Shown here piece by piece: positions 44,331-52,374 of a stretch of DNA of 64,000 nucleotides (its first letter is position 1; each line of letters opens with the position of its first letter). The stretch spans positions 1,262,051 to 1,326,050 of the forward strand of contig NZ_QFRI01000001.1 of the NCBI RefSeq assembly GCF_003143755.1, written 5' to 3'. Below the pieces are notes generated by a model that saw only the letters and a list, made by a program, of their open reading frames with translations, made no database searches and was not told where the DNA came from. This DNA is from Algibacter marinivivus (GTDB lineage: Bacteria > Bacteroidota > Bacteroidia > Flavobacteriales > Flavobacteriaceae). Made by a program: the position numbers and the translations under genes.

Positions 44331-44360
44331 AAAAAGTCAAAATAATTGTTTTGACTTTTT
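44331..44360. terminator. Terminator between the TM2 gene and the ars genes
   Basis: AAAAAGTCAAAA and TTTTGACTTTTT form a perfect 12-bp stem with a six-base loop. The right arm supplies the T-run. The TTG inside that arm may also act as the -33 element of the arsR promoter. Confidence 0.75.
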
Positions 44361-44380
44361 TAATTTAAATTAATATCGTA

Positions 44381-44392
44381 ATATTGCAATAT
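44381..44392. promoter_or_regulatory. ArsR operator (perfect 12-bp palindrome)
   Basis: ATATTGCAATAT is a perfect palindrome 12 bases before the arsR ATG, preceded by a related AATATCGTAATAT stretch. ArsR/SmtB repressors bind AT-rich dyads of this kind at their own promoter. A candidate promoter is TTG (44351-44353), N17, TAATATCG (44371-44378), so the dyad would cover the transcript start. Confidence 0.6.
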
Positions 44393-44404
44393 ATAATTTA
44401 AATC

Positions 44405-44728
44405 ATGGGAATAACAAAAACTCAAATATTTACAGATAAGCAAAATGACTTAGCACAATTTTTTAAAGTGTTAGGGCATCCAGCTCGTGTTGCGATTCTG
44501 CAATACATAAGTAATCAAAATGCATGTATTTGTAATGATTTGGTAGAAGAAATAGGTTTAGCACAAGCTACCATATCTCAGCATTTAAAAGAATTGAAAA
44601 GTATTGGTCTATTAAATGGGGAGGTTGAAGGTAAAAGCATGTGTTATTGTATAAATGTTGAACGTTGGACAGATATTCAAAAGAAATTAAACACTTTTTT
44701 TAATAAAACAAAATCTAATTGTTGCTAG
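44405..44728 (+). CDS. arsR: ArsR-family metalloregulator
   Basis: This 107-residue winged-helix repressor has LGHPARVAILQYI at the start of the DNA-binding fold, a metal-site-like CIC at 41-43, QATISQHLKELKSIGLL as the recognition helix, Cys80 and Cys82, and a terminal CysCys pair. Arsenite or another thiophilic metal should release it from DNA. It heads a three-gene operon with its own palindromic operator. Confidence 0.92.
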   Translation: MGITKTQIFTDKQNDLAQFFKVLGHPARVAILQYISNQNACICNDLVEEIGLAQATISQHLKELKSIGLLNGEVEGKSMCYCINVERWTDIQKKLNTFFNKTKSNCC

Positions 44729-44785
44729 CCGATAATCGGCATTTGGCAATTCACTCAAACGCAAAAGTTAAAAATATATAGTATT

Positions 44786-45295
44786 ATGAAAACTCAAGAA
44801 TTTTTTAAAGTATTAGAAGTAAATAAAGATAAATCTTTATTGTTTGAATATGCTCCAAATCTATTGGTTGGTGCTAATTACCATATTACTGAAGTTAAGC
44901 ACACTAAAGTTGACTCAGTTGACTGTGGATCGCAAACTGATGCATGGAATGAAACTATTATTCAATTATGGGAAAGCCCACTTGAGCTTGGTAAAACAGA
45001 ATATATGTCTGTTTTTAAAGCTGCAGCTATTCTTAAAAAAGTAGGAGAAATGAAACCTTATGATTTAGATTCTGAGGTGAAATTTGAATATAGTAATGCA
45101 AACTTTCATACAGCACAATTGTTTGTTAATGATTTTGAAATAAAAGAAAATAACTTAATTATTAAATTAGCCATTCAAAAAACGGATTGTAAAGCAAAAG
45201 AACTTTGTGGTGTGCCAGAACAGGTTGTTGAATTAGCCGAAAAAGTGGTTGAAAAAGTAGAATCTTGTTGTTCGCCAAGTTCAGGTTGTTGTTAA
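44786..45295 (+). CDS. DUF6428 protein of the ars operon
   Basis: This 169-residue soluble protein has the DUF6428 pattern (LVGANYHITEVKHTKVDSVD, DAWNETIIQLWES) and ends in a Cys-rich tail (ESCCSPSSGCC) that could bind As(III) or a soft metal. The family occurs almost only in Bacteroidota ars operons. No activity is known. A metallochaperone or sensor role is an inference from the tail and the context. Confidence 0.82.
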   Translation: MKTQEFFKVLEVNKDKSLLFEYAPNLLVGANYHITEVKHTKVDSVDCGSQTDAWNETIIQLWESPLELGKTEYMSVFKAAAILKKVGEMKPYDLDSEVKFEYSNANFHTAQLFVNDFEIKENNLIIKLAIQKTDCKAKELCGVPEQVVELAEKVVEKVESCCSPSSGCC

Positions 45296-45308
45296 TTAAT
45301 ATATAAAT

Positions 45309-45932
45309 ATGAATAAAATAAAGTTATTTGATGCGGTTTCTAAAACGATAAGTTCATTAGAAATTAATACCGTTTCAGAAGATAGAAAAGCAGTTCTAGA
45401 ACCATTAATAGATTATTTAAAATTGAAAATTAAATCTAATGAATCTATTCGATTAAATTTTATTTGTACACATAATTCAAGAAGAAGCCATTTATCTCAA
45501 ATATGGGCGCAAACTATGGCATCTTATTATAATATTAAAGATGTATCATGTTACTCAGGAGGTACTGAAGCAACTGCAATGTTTTCAAAAGTGGGAGAAA
45601 CATTAGTTAATCAAGGGTTTAAAATAGCCAAATTATCTAATGAAAGTAATCCTGTTTATAGCATTAAATTTTCTGAAAACGAACCAGCTATTATAGCATT
45701 TTCAAAACAGTTTAGTGATGATTTTAATCCAGCATCTGAGTTTGCTGCTATTATGACTTGCTCTTCTGCTGATAAAGGTTGCCCAATGGTTTTTGGATGT
45801 GATAAACGCATTGCAGTAACTTATGAAGACCCTAAAAAATCTGACGGAACACCACAACAAACCGAAACGTATTTTAATAGAAGTTTAGAAATAGCTACTG
45901 AGATGAAATATGTGTTTTCTAGTTTGGTTTAA
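45309..45932 (+). CDS. Low-molecular-weight phosphatase-type arsenate reductase
   Basis: This 207-residue protein has the P-loop CX5R of the LMW phosphatase/ArsC family at CTHNSRR (Cys53 to Arg59). Later Cys residues in MTCSSADKGCPMVFGC are placed to take part in a thiol relay. It should reduce arsenate to arsenite or act as a phosphatase. It is the last gene of the operon; a terminator follows, and no ACR3 or ArsB pump is present. Confidence 0.88.
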   Translation: MNKIKLFDAVSKTISSLEINTVSEDRKAVLEPLIDYLKLKIKSNESIRLNFICTHNSRRSHLSQIWAQTMASYYNIKDVSCYSGGTEATAMFSKVGETLVNQGFKIAKLSNESNPVYSIKFSENEPAIIAFSKQFSDDFNPASEFAAIMTCSSADKGCPMVFGCDKRIAVTYEDPKKSDGTPQQTETYFNRSLEIATEMKYVFSSLV

Positions 45933-45961
45933 ATAGTAGATTTTATAAAAAGTATTTCTAG

Positions 45962-46001
45962 AGACTCTTCAGGTTTATAAAATTTGAAGGGTCTTTTTTT
46001 T
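45962..46001 (+). terminator. Intrinsic terminator after the ars operon
   Basis: AGACTCTTCA pairs with TGAAGGGTCT (one G-T pair), followed by eight T. It abuts copy E of the mosaic repeat. Confidence 0.82.
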
Positions 46002-46087
46002 GCGTTAGGGATTGAACGGTATGTTTGATCTCCCCGACGCAGGAGGGAGCGAGTAGTGAAAGCCCGACCCTTGTGGTAACGCCCTAA
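46001..46087 (-). repeat. Mosaic intergenic repeat, copy E
   Basis: On the minus strand it reads TAGGGCGTTACC, GGGTCGGGCTTTC, a GC-rich CTCGCTCCCTCCTGCGTCGG part, and the tail CAATCCCTAACGC. It is the shortest complete copy. The head faces the olsF stop codon, 30 bases away. It lies between convergent genes. Confidence 0.82.
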
Positions 46088-46116
46088 TTAAGATTTTAGT
46101 AATGTATTTGCGTAAT

Positions 46117-47946
46117 TTAATTGTTGTTATTGCTAAAAACTTTGCGCTCTAACTCTGCTTGAAATTCTTCCATAACAGGGCGCACAGTACTTTCTGGCAA
46201 GTCTGCAATTTTAATATACATTAACCCATCTACAGAATTATTAAATAGAGGGTCTACGTTAAAAGCAACTAAGCGTGCATTTTGTTTAATGTATTTTTTA
46301 AGAAGCACAGGTAAGCGTAATGCTCCTGGTTCGATTTCATCAATAAACTTATCGAATTTATTTAAATCAGCTTCGGCTTCATCAAAAACAAAATCTTTAT
46401 CGGCATCCTTTAATTTTACTTTAAATTCTTTTTTAGGATGCACATATTGCGCGATATATGGGTCGTAATAATGAGATTTCATAAACTCAACCATAAGCGA
46501 TTTTGAGAAGTTAGAAAACTGATTACTTATACTTACGCCACCAATTAAATATTTGTGTTCTGGAAAACGTAATGTTGTATGTACTATACCTTTCCAAAGT
46601 AAAAATAATGGCATTGGTTTTTGTTGATACTCTTTAATAATGAAAGCCCGACCCATTTCAATAGACTGACTCATCATTTTGTACAACTCAGGCTCAAACC
46701 TAAATAAATCTTGAAGATAAAAACCATCAATACCATAGCGTTCAAAAATCTTTGAACCTAGACCCATTCTATAAGCACCTGCGAGAACATTTTTTTGATT
46801 ATCCCATAAAAACATATGATGATAATAATTATCGAAAACATCTAAATCTATAGCTTCGTTTGTGCCTTCTCCAATTTCTCTAAAGGTAATTTCTCGTAAT
46901 CGACCAATCTCACGCAGAATGTTAGGAATTTTACTAGCCTGAGCTAAAAAAACTTCGTAATTCTTACTTTCTAAAAGTCTAGAATCATCTTTCCTGAGCG
47001 ATTCAACTTCTTTAATCATTAATCCATTGTCAACTGGCGTTACAATGTTTTTAGGTGCTTTTGGGGTTTTTAAGCTAGAGGATAAGTTGTCTAATATTTT
47101 AGGTTTATCTTCAAATGCATTGGAAAGCATATATGTTTTTCGTCTTAAGAAATCAGTAAATTCCTGAAGTGAACCATATTCTTTTTGATCATTAACAGAT
47201 ATAGCTTTCCCGATTCTTACTCGAATAGTTCGCCTTTTCTGAGTAAGTAATTCAGAAGGTAATTTAGCGGTTCTAAAGGTGTCACTAATTTTAGAAAGCT
47301 TGTAAAACAACTTACTGTTTTTTGCATGGAAATATATAGGTACAACTGGAACTTCTGCTTTTTTAACCAATTTCATTGCAGCTTCTTCCCAAGGTTTATC
47401 AACTACTAATTTTCCATCTCTATAAGTAGAAACCTCACCAGCAGGAAAAATACCTAAAGGATGTCCGTCTCTTAAATGAAGAATGGCATTTTTAAATCCT
47501 GCAACACTAGATTTTACATCCTTTCTATCTTCAAAAGGGTTAACAGGCATAATGTAAGGTTTTAAAGGCTCAATTCTATGTAATAGAAAATTAGCTATAA
47601 TTTTAAAATCTTTGCGTTGTTCTAGCATTAATTTTAAAAGTAAAATACCATCTATTCCACCAAGAGGATGATTTGAAATAGTTATATAAGCGCCATCTTT
47701 TGGCAAGCGTTTTAAATCTTCTTCAGGGATTTCAAACTTTATTTGAAAATCATCTAAAATGCCATTCAAGAAGGGTAACTCGTTAAGGTGTTTATTACGT
47801 TTATATATTCTATTGAGCGTAGATATTTTAAGAACTTTCATCAGAATCCAACCAATAAAAGTGCCAATAAAGCCGTATTTATCTAATTGAATAGCTTTTG
47901 CAACCTCTTTTGCATTTACTAATCCTATATCTTCTGGTTTGCTCAT
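46117..47946 (-). CDS. olsF: Bifunctional acyltransferase, OlsF-like
   Basis: This 609-residue fusion has an N-terminal PlsC-type O-acyltransferase (NHPLGGID at 92-99; FPAGEVS as a second motif) and a C-terminal GNAT-type N-acyltransferase of the OlsB/hemolysin-like kind (about 330-600, with REITFREIGEGTNEAIDLD and YLIGGVSISNQFS). OlsF of Flavobacterium johnsoniae and Serratia makes ornithine lipid from ornithine in two acylations. Glycine lipids are an alternative product in Bacteroidota. It probably forms an aminolipid of the outer membrane. Confidence 0.82.
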   Translation of the reverse strand: MSKPEDIGLVNAKEVAKAIQLDKYGFIGTFIGWILMKVLKISTLNRIYKRNKHLNELPFLNGILDDFQIKFEIPEEDLKRLPKDGAYITISNHPLGGIDGILLLKLMLEQRKDFKIIANFLLHRIEPLKPYIMPVNPFEDRKDVKSSVAGFKNAILHLRDGHPLGIFPAGEVSTYRDGKLVVDKPWEEAAMKLVKKAEVPVVPIYFHAKNSKLFYKLSKISDTFRTAKLPSELLTQKRRTIRVRIGKAISVNDQKEYGSLQEFTDFLRRKTYMLSNAFEDKPKILDNLSSSLKTPKAPKNIVTPVDNGLMIKEVESLRKDDSRLLESKNYEVFLAQASKIPNILREIGRLREITFREIGEGTNEAIDLDVFDNYYHHMFLWDNQKNVLAGAYRMGLGSKIFERYGIDGFYLQDLFRFEPELYKMMSQSIEMGRAFIIKEYQQKPMPLFLLWKGIVHTTLRFPEHKYLIGGVSISNQFSNFSKSLMVEFMKSHYYDPYIAQYVHPKKEFKVKLKDADKDFVFDEAEADLNKFDKFIDEIEPGALRLPVLLKKYIKQNARLVAFNVDPLFNNSVDGLMYIKIADLPESTVRPVMEEFQAELERKVFSNNNN

Positions 47947-47968
47947 GAGTGTAAATGTACTAAATAAA

Positions 47969-49219
47969 CTATTTAGTTACTATCTGAACGGTCTCTTGTG
48001 TTAATTGTTTCAGCAAAACTGTTTTATCTGTTTCAATTTGATTTATTGCAGAGGCGTTGTAATGACGAATAGTATAAAGCGATACATTTTGGTTGCATGT
48101 TACTTTAAATTTAGCTTTTAAATGGAGTAGTAACTTGTCGAGATTATTGTAAATATTATCTACACAAACTGAAAAGCTAATTGCTGAATTTTGAATAACA
48201 TCTACCTTCATTTTGTATTTATGAAGCAGATTGAAAATTTCGCTTATGTTTTCTTCAACAATGTAAGAGAAATCTAGAGAAGACAAAGATATTAATACTT
48301 GATTCTTTTTCACAATAAAACAAGGAATCATAGGCTCTAAAGTAGTGTTTTTGCCTATTTGAGTGCCTTTAGCTTCAGGGTTTAAGAATGACTTTACATA
48401 CAATGGAATTTCTTTGCCTTGGAGAGGTTGTAATGTTTTAGGGTGAATTACTGAAGCACCATAAAAAGCCAACTCTATAGCTTCTCGATATGATATTTTA
48501 TTTAATAGTTGGGCGTTTTCAAAATACCTAGGGTCTGCATTTAAAACTCCAGGAACATCTTTCCATATAGTAACACTGTTAGCATTTAAACAGTAGGCAT
48601 AAATAGCTGCGGTGTAATCACTACCTTCTCTACCAAGCGTGGTGGTGAAATTATTTTCATCGCTCCCCAAAAATCCTTGAGTGATATTCAAAATTGATTT
48701 ATCAAATGTTGATGAAATAATTTGTTGTGTTTCATCCCAATTAACATTAGCGCGTCTGTAATAATTATCTGTTTTAATTTGATTTCTAACGTCAATCCAA
48801 TTATTTTTTAATCCAATAGTGTTTAAATACTCACTGATTATTGTTGTTGATACAAGTTCTCCAAAACCAATAACTTGATCATACACAAAATTATAATCTG
48901 GAGATTTATTAGTTTTAAAAAAGCTTTCTAACTCATCAAATAAGCTATTAATTTTTTTAAATGCTTGATGGTTTTCATTCTCAAATAAATCAAGTAAAAT
49001 TTGATTGTGGTACTTTTTTACCTCTTGAAGTGAACTTTGAAACTCTTTTTTGTTTTCAAGATAGTTTTTAATAACAAGCTCAAGAGCATTGGTGGTTTTT
49101 CCCATAGCAGAAACAACAACCAAAGTGTTATTATACCCGATTTTTTTTAAAACTGAAGCTAAATTTTTGACTCCTTTTACATCTTTTACTGATGCTCCAC
49201 CAAATTTAAATACTTGCAT
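47969..49219 (-). CDS. Aspartate kinase
   Basis: This 416-residue monofunctional aspartokinase makes aspartyl phosphate for lysine, threonine and methionine synthesis. It has the KFGGASV start, TTLGREGSDYTAAIYA, and C-terminal ACT domains (about 300-400) for feedback control. It lies one base from an acetyltransferase gene and 22 bases from olsF, all on the minus strand. No dehydrogenase is fused to it. Confidence 0.93.
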   Translation of the reverse strand: MQVFKFGGASVKDVKGVKNLASVLKKIGYNNTLVVVSAMGKTTNALELVIKNYLENKKEFQSSLQEVKKYHNQILLDLFENENHQAFKKINSLFDELESFFKTNKSPDYNFVYDQVIGFGELVSTTIISEYLNTIGLKNNWIDVRNQIKTDNYYRRANVNWDETQQIISSTFDKSILNITQGFLGSDENNFTTTLGREGSDYTAAIYAYCLNANSVTIWKDVPGVLNADPRYFENAQLLNKISYREAIELAFYGASVIHPKTLQPLQGKEIPLYVKSFLNPEAKGTQIGKNTTLEPMIPCFIVKKNQVLISLSSLDFSYIVEENISEIFNLLHKYKMKVDVIQNSAISFSVCVDNIYNNLDKLLLHLKAKFKVTCNQNVSLYTIRHYNASAINQIETDKTVLLKQLTQETVQIVTK

Positions 49220-49220
49220 C

Positions 49221-49700
49221 TTATAATTTTGCTACATAATTTTTTATGCCAATTTCATCTAACCAAACTACATCCCAATCACGTAGTACTTTAGCGCCTT
49301 TTTTCTCGTAAAATGCAATAGCTGGTTCATTCCAATCTATTACCTCCCAGTTAACACGTTTTACACCTAAATCATAGGCATGTTTAACCACTTTATCTAA
49401 AAGCGCAGTGCCTAAACCAGAGCCTCTCATAGATTGACTTACAATCAAATCTTCTAGATGTAAAATTTTTCCTTTCCAAGATGAATAGCGGTTATATATT
49501 AAAGCAATGCCCTCAATTTTAGAATTTACTTCAGCAACAAAACAATGAAATGCTGGGTGCTTTCCAAATCCATCTTCTTTTAAACTTTCAGCTGTAACTT
49601 CAACAGCATCAGGTTCTTTTTCAAAACTAGCAAGTTCTTTAATTAAATGTAATACCTGAGGCATATCATTTTTTACGGCATTTCTTATTGTGTAATCCAT
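49221..49700 (-). CDS. GNAT acetyltransferase, diamine-acetyltransferase-like
   Basis: This 159-residue protein has YTIRNAVKNDMPQVLHLIKE at the start, HLEDLIVSQSMRGSGLGTAL as the acetyl-CoA segment, and RVNWEVIDWNEPAIAFYEKK. The pattern is close to spermidine/diamine acetyltransferases (SAT-like), so a polyamine substrate is plausible but unproven. It is the first gene of the minus-strand group with aspartate kinase and olsF. Confidence 0.87.
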   Translation of the reverse strand: MDYTIRNAVKNDMPQVLHLIKELASFEKEPDAVEVTAESLKEDGFGKHPAFHCFVAEVNSKIEGIALIYNRYSSWKGKILHLEDLIVSQSMRGSGLGTALLDKVVKHAYDLGVKRVNWEVIDWNEPAIAFYEKKGAKVLRDWDVVWLDEIGIKNYVAKL

Positions 49701-49768
49701 AATTTTGTAATTCGTCCAAATATAGTTTAAAGTTGTTAATTTATTAAGCTTTATACTTAACGAAAGCG

Positions 49769-49798
49769 TTGTAGTTTGATAAAATTTATTGATATTTG
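49769..49798 (+). promoter_or_regulatory. Putative fbp promoter
   Basis: TTG (49769-49771), 19 bases, then GATATTTG (49791-49798) matches the Bacteroidota consensus at all but one position. The inferred transcript start is about 49805, 17 bases before the fbp ATG. It also rules out the in-frame TTG at 49789 as start. Confidence 0.6.
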
Positions 49799-49821
49799 TA
49801 AAAATTAAAATATTGTTATAT

Positions 49822-50829
49822 ATGGCTCATAAAAAGCAAACTTTAGGAGAATTTATTATTGAAAATCAATCTTCATTTCAATATTCTTCTGGAGAATTGT
49901 CTAGTCTAATAAACTCAATTCGGTTAGCTGCAAAAGTGGTAAATCATGAAGTTAATAAAGCTGGATTAGTTGATATTATTGGAGCAGCTGGAGACACTAA
50001 TATCCAAGGTGAAGACCAGCAAAAGCTAGATGTATATGCCAATGATAAGTTTATACAAACACTTACCAGACGTAATATAATTTGTGGTTTAGCGAGTGAG
50101 GAAGAAGATGATTTTATTTCAATAAATAGTCAAGATGAAAACCATCAAAATAAATATGTTGTTTTAATTGACCCTTTAGATGGTTCATCAAATATAGATG
50201 TAAATGTTTCTGTGGGAACCATTTTTTCAATATATAGACGTGTTACTCCTCTGGGTACTCCAGTAAAAATTGAAGACTTCTTACAAAAAGGAAGTGAACA
50301 AGTAGCTGCTGGATATGTTGTTTATGGTACATCTACTATGCTAGTTTACACAACTGGTGATGGTGTAAATGGATTTACGTTAAATCCAGCAATTGGGTCG
50401 TTCTATCTGTCTCATCCAAAAATGCAATTCCCTGAAGATGGAAACATTTATTCAGTAAATGAGGGGAATTATATTCATTTTCCGCAAGGGGTAAAAAATT
50501 ATATAAAATATTGTCAACAAGAAGAGGATAATAGACCATATACTTCTAGATATATAGGGTCTTTAGTATCTGATTTTCATAGAAATATGATTAAAGGCGG
50601 TATTTACTTATACCCACAAAGCTCAAAAAACCCTAACGGGAAATTACGTTTGTTATATGAATGTAATCCTATGGCTTTTTTAGCAGAACAAGCTAATGGT
50701 AAATCTAGTGATGGCTTTACAAGAACTATGGATGTAGAACCAACTGAACTTCATCAGCGTGTTCCATTTATTTGTGGAAGTAAAAACATGGTAGAAAAGG
50801 CTGAGGAGTTTATGCGTAATGCTAAATAA
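49822..50829 (+). CDS. fbp: Class I fructose-1,6-bisphosphatase
   Basis: This 335-residue gluconeogenic enzyme has the metal and phosphate site signature [14 protein letters not shown] and the [20 protein letters not shown] stretch near the C-terminus. It starts [16 protein letters not shown] at 49822, behind a good promoter. Length is typical. A single-gene unit with a strong terminator. Confidence 0.96.
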   Translation: MAHKKQTLGEFIIENQSSFQYSSGELSSLINSIRLAAKVVNHEVNKAGLVDIIGAAGDTNIQGEDQQKLDVYANDKFIQTLTRRNIICGLASEEEDDFISINSQDENHQNKYVVLIDPLDGSSNIDVNVSVGTIFSIYRRVTPLGTPVKIEDFLQKGSEQVAAGYVVYGTSTMLVYTTGDGVNGFTLNPAIGSFYLSHPKMQFPEDGNIYSVNEGNYIHFPQGVKNYIKYCQQEEDNRPYTSRYIGSLVSDFHRNMIKGGIYLYPQSSKNPNGKLRLLYECNPMAFLAEQANGKSSDGFTRTMDVEPTELHQRVPFICGSKNMVEKAEEFMRNAK

Positions 50830-50850
50830 TAAAACTCATTATCTTAATAT

Positions 50851-50883
50851 AAAAAATGCGAACTTCTTGAGTTCGCATTTTTT
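50851..50883. terminator. Bidirectional terminator between fbp and gltD
   Basis: AAAAAATGCGAACT and AGTTCGCATTTTTT form a perfect 14-bp stem over a five-base loop. The T-runs suit both the fbp and gltBD transcripts. Confidence 0.92.
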
Positions 50884-50906
50884 ATATAGACTAATATTTA
50901 TAAACA

Positions 50907-52370
50907 TTACATAGCAACCAAGTCGCCAGTAATATCTTTAGAAGGTAAATTAGATTTACCCATTAAATATAAATCTACTTGTCTTGCAGCTTCTCTTCCT
51001 TCTGAAATAGCCCAAACAATTAAAGATTGTCCACGACGCATATCACCAGCAGTGAATATGTTTGGAATGTTTGTTTGATACTTTCCGTATTCTGCTTTGT
51101 AGTTTGAACGGGCATCGGTTTTAATACCTAATTTATCAGCAAGCGTGCTTTCTGGTCCTGTAAAACCAAGTGCTAATAAAGCTAAATCACAAGGCCATGT
51201 TTTTTCTGTACCTTCAATTTCAATTAATTGAGGACGTTCACCAGGAACCATTTTCCACTCTACATTAACCGTTTTTAAAGCCGTTAATTTTCCGTTCTTA
51301 TCTTTTACAAACTCTTTTGTATTGATTAACCAATTACGTTCAACACCCTCTTGATGAGACGACGATGTTTTTAGCTGTAATGGCCAAAAAGGCCAAGGTG
51401 TAGTTGGTGAACGATGTCCTGGTGGCTTAGGCATAATTTCAAAATTAACTACCGATTTTGCACCATGACGGTTTGATGTTCCAATACAATCTGAACCTGT
51501 ATCTCCACCACCAATAACAATTACGTTTTTATCAGTAGCCATCACTTGGTTTTCAACCTTCTTACCAAATAATACTTTGGTTTGTTGTGTTAAGAAATCC
51601 ATAGCTTGCACAACGCCATCAGCATCAATGCCTGGAGTTGGTAAACTACGTCTTTCTGTAGCGCCACCACAAAGTACAACGGAATCAAATGCTTTTAAAT
51701 CTTCAACATCATAATTAATACCAACATTTACGTTAGTTTTAAAAATGATGCCTTCAGCTTCAAGAATAGCAATACGGCGGTCTATAATTTCTTTTTCCAT
51801 TTTGAAATTTGGAATACCGTAACGTAATAATCCTCCAACTTCATCATCACGTTCAAAAACAGTTACTGTATGTCCAGCTCTGTTTAATTGTTGCGCAGCA
51901 GCTAAACCAGCAGGTCCAGAACCAACAACAGCAATAGTTTTTCCTGTTCTTGTTTTTGGTGGTTGAGGCTTAATCCAACCTTCTTTAAATGCACGTTCTA
52001 CGATGTTTTTCTCTATATTTTCAATAGATACAGGATCTTCTATGATACCTAACACACATGATTTTTCACATGGTGCTGGACATAAACGACCTGTAAACTC
52101 AGGAAAATTATTTGTTGAATGTAATATCCAAGAAGCTTTTTGCCACTCTCCTTGATGAACCATGTGATTAAAATCAGGAATTAAGTTTCCTAATGGGCAA
52201 CCACTATGGCAAAAAGGAATACCACAATCCATACAACGTGATCCTTGTTTTTCTAATTCTGGCTCACTAAGTGATACAGTAAATTCTTTATAATTTTTAA
52301 CACGATCCTTTACAGGCTTGTAGGCCTCATCTTGTCTTTCAAATTCTTTAAATCCTGTTACTTTTCCCAT
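50907..52370 (-). CDS. gltD: Glutamate synthase small subunit
   Basis: This 487-residue NADPH-oxidising subunit of GOGAT passes electrons to GltB. Its N-terminal Fe-S cysteines are in CMDCGIPFCHSGCPLGN. The FAD motif is VVGSGPAGLAAAQQL and the NADPH motif is VIGGGDTGSDCIGT. It ends with the FAD site TAGDMRRGQSLIVWAISEGR. It follows gltB with a 4-base gap. Confidence 0.96.
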   Translation of the reverse strand: MGKVTGFKEFERQDEAYKPVKDRVKNYKEFTVSLSEPELEKQGSRCMDCGIPFCHSGCPLGNLIPDFNHMVHQGEWQKASWILHSTNNFPEFTGRLCPAPCEKSCVLGIIEDPVSIENIEKNIVERAFKEGWIKPQPPKTRTGKTIAVVGSGPAGLAAAQQLNRAGHTVTVFERDDEVGGLLRYGIPNFKMEKEIIDRRIAILEAEGIIFKTNVNVGINYDVEDLKAFDSVVLCGGATERRSLPTPGIDADGVVQAMDFLTQQTKVLFGKKVENQVMATDKNVIVIGGGDTGSDCIGTSNRHGAKSVVNFEIMPKPPGHRSPTTPWPFWPLQLKTSSSHQEGVERNWLINTKEFVKDKNGKLTALKTVNVEWKMVPGERPQLIEIEGTEKTWPCDLALLALGFTGPESTLADKLGIKTDARSNYKAEYGKYQTNIPNIFTAGDMRRGQSLIVWAISEGREAARQVDLYLMGKSNLPSKDITGDLVAM

Positions 52371-52374
52371 AACA

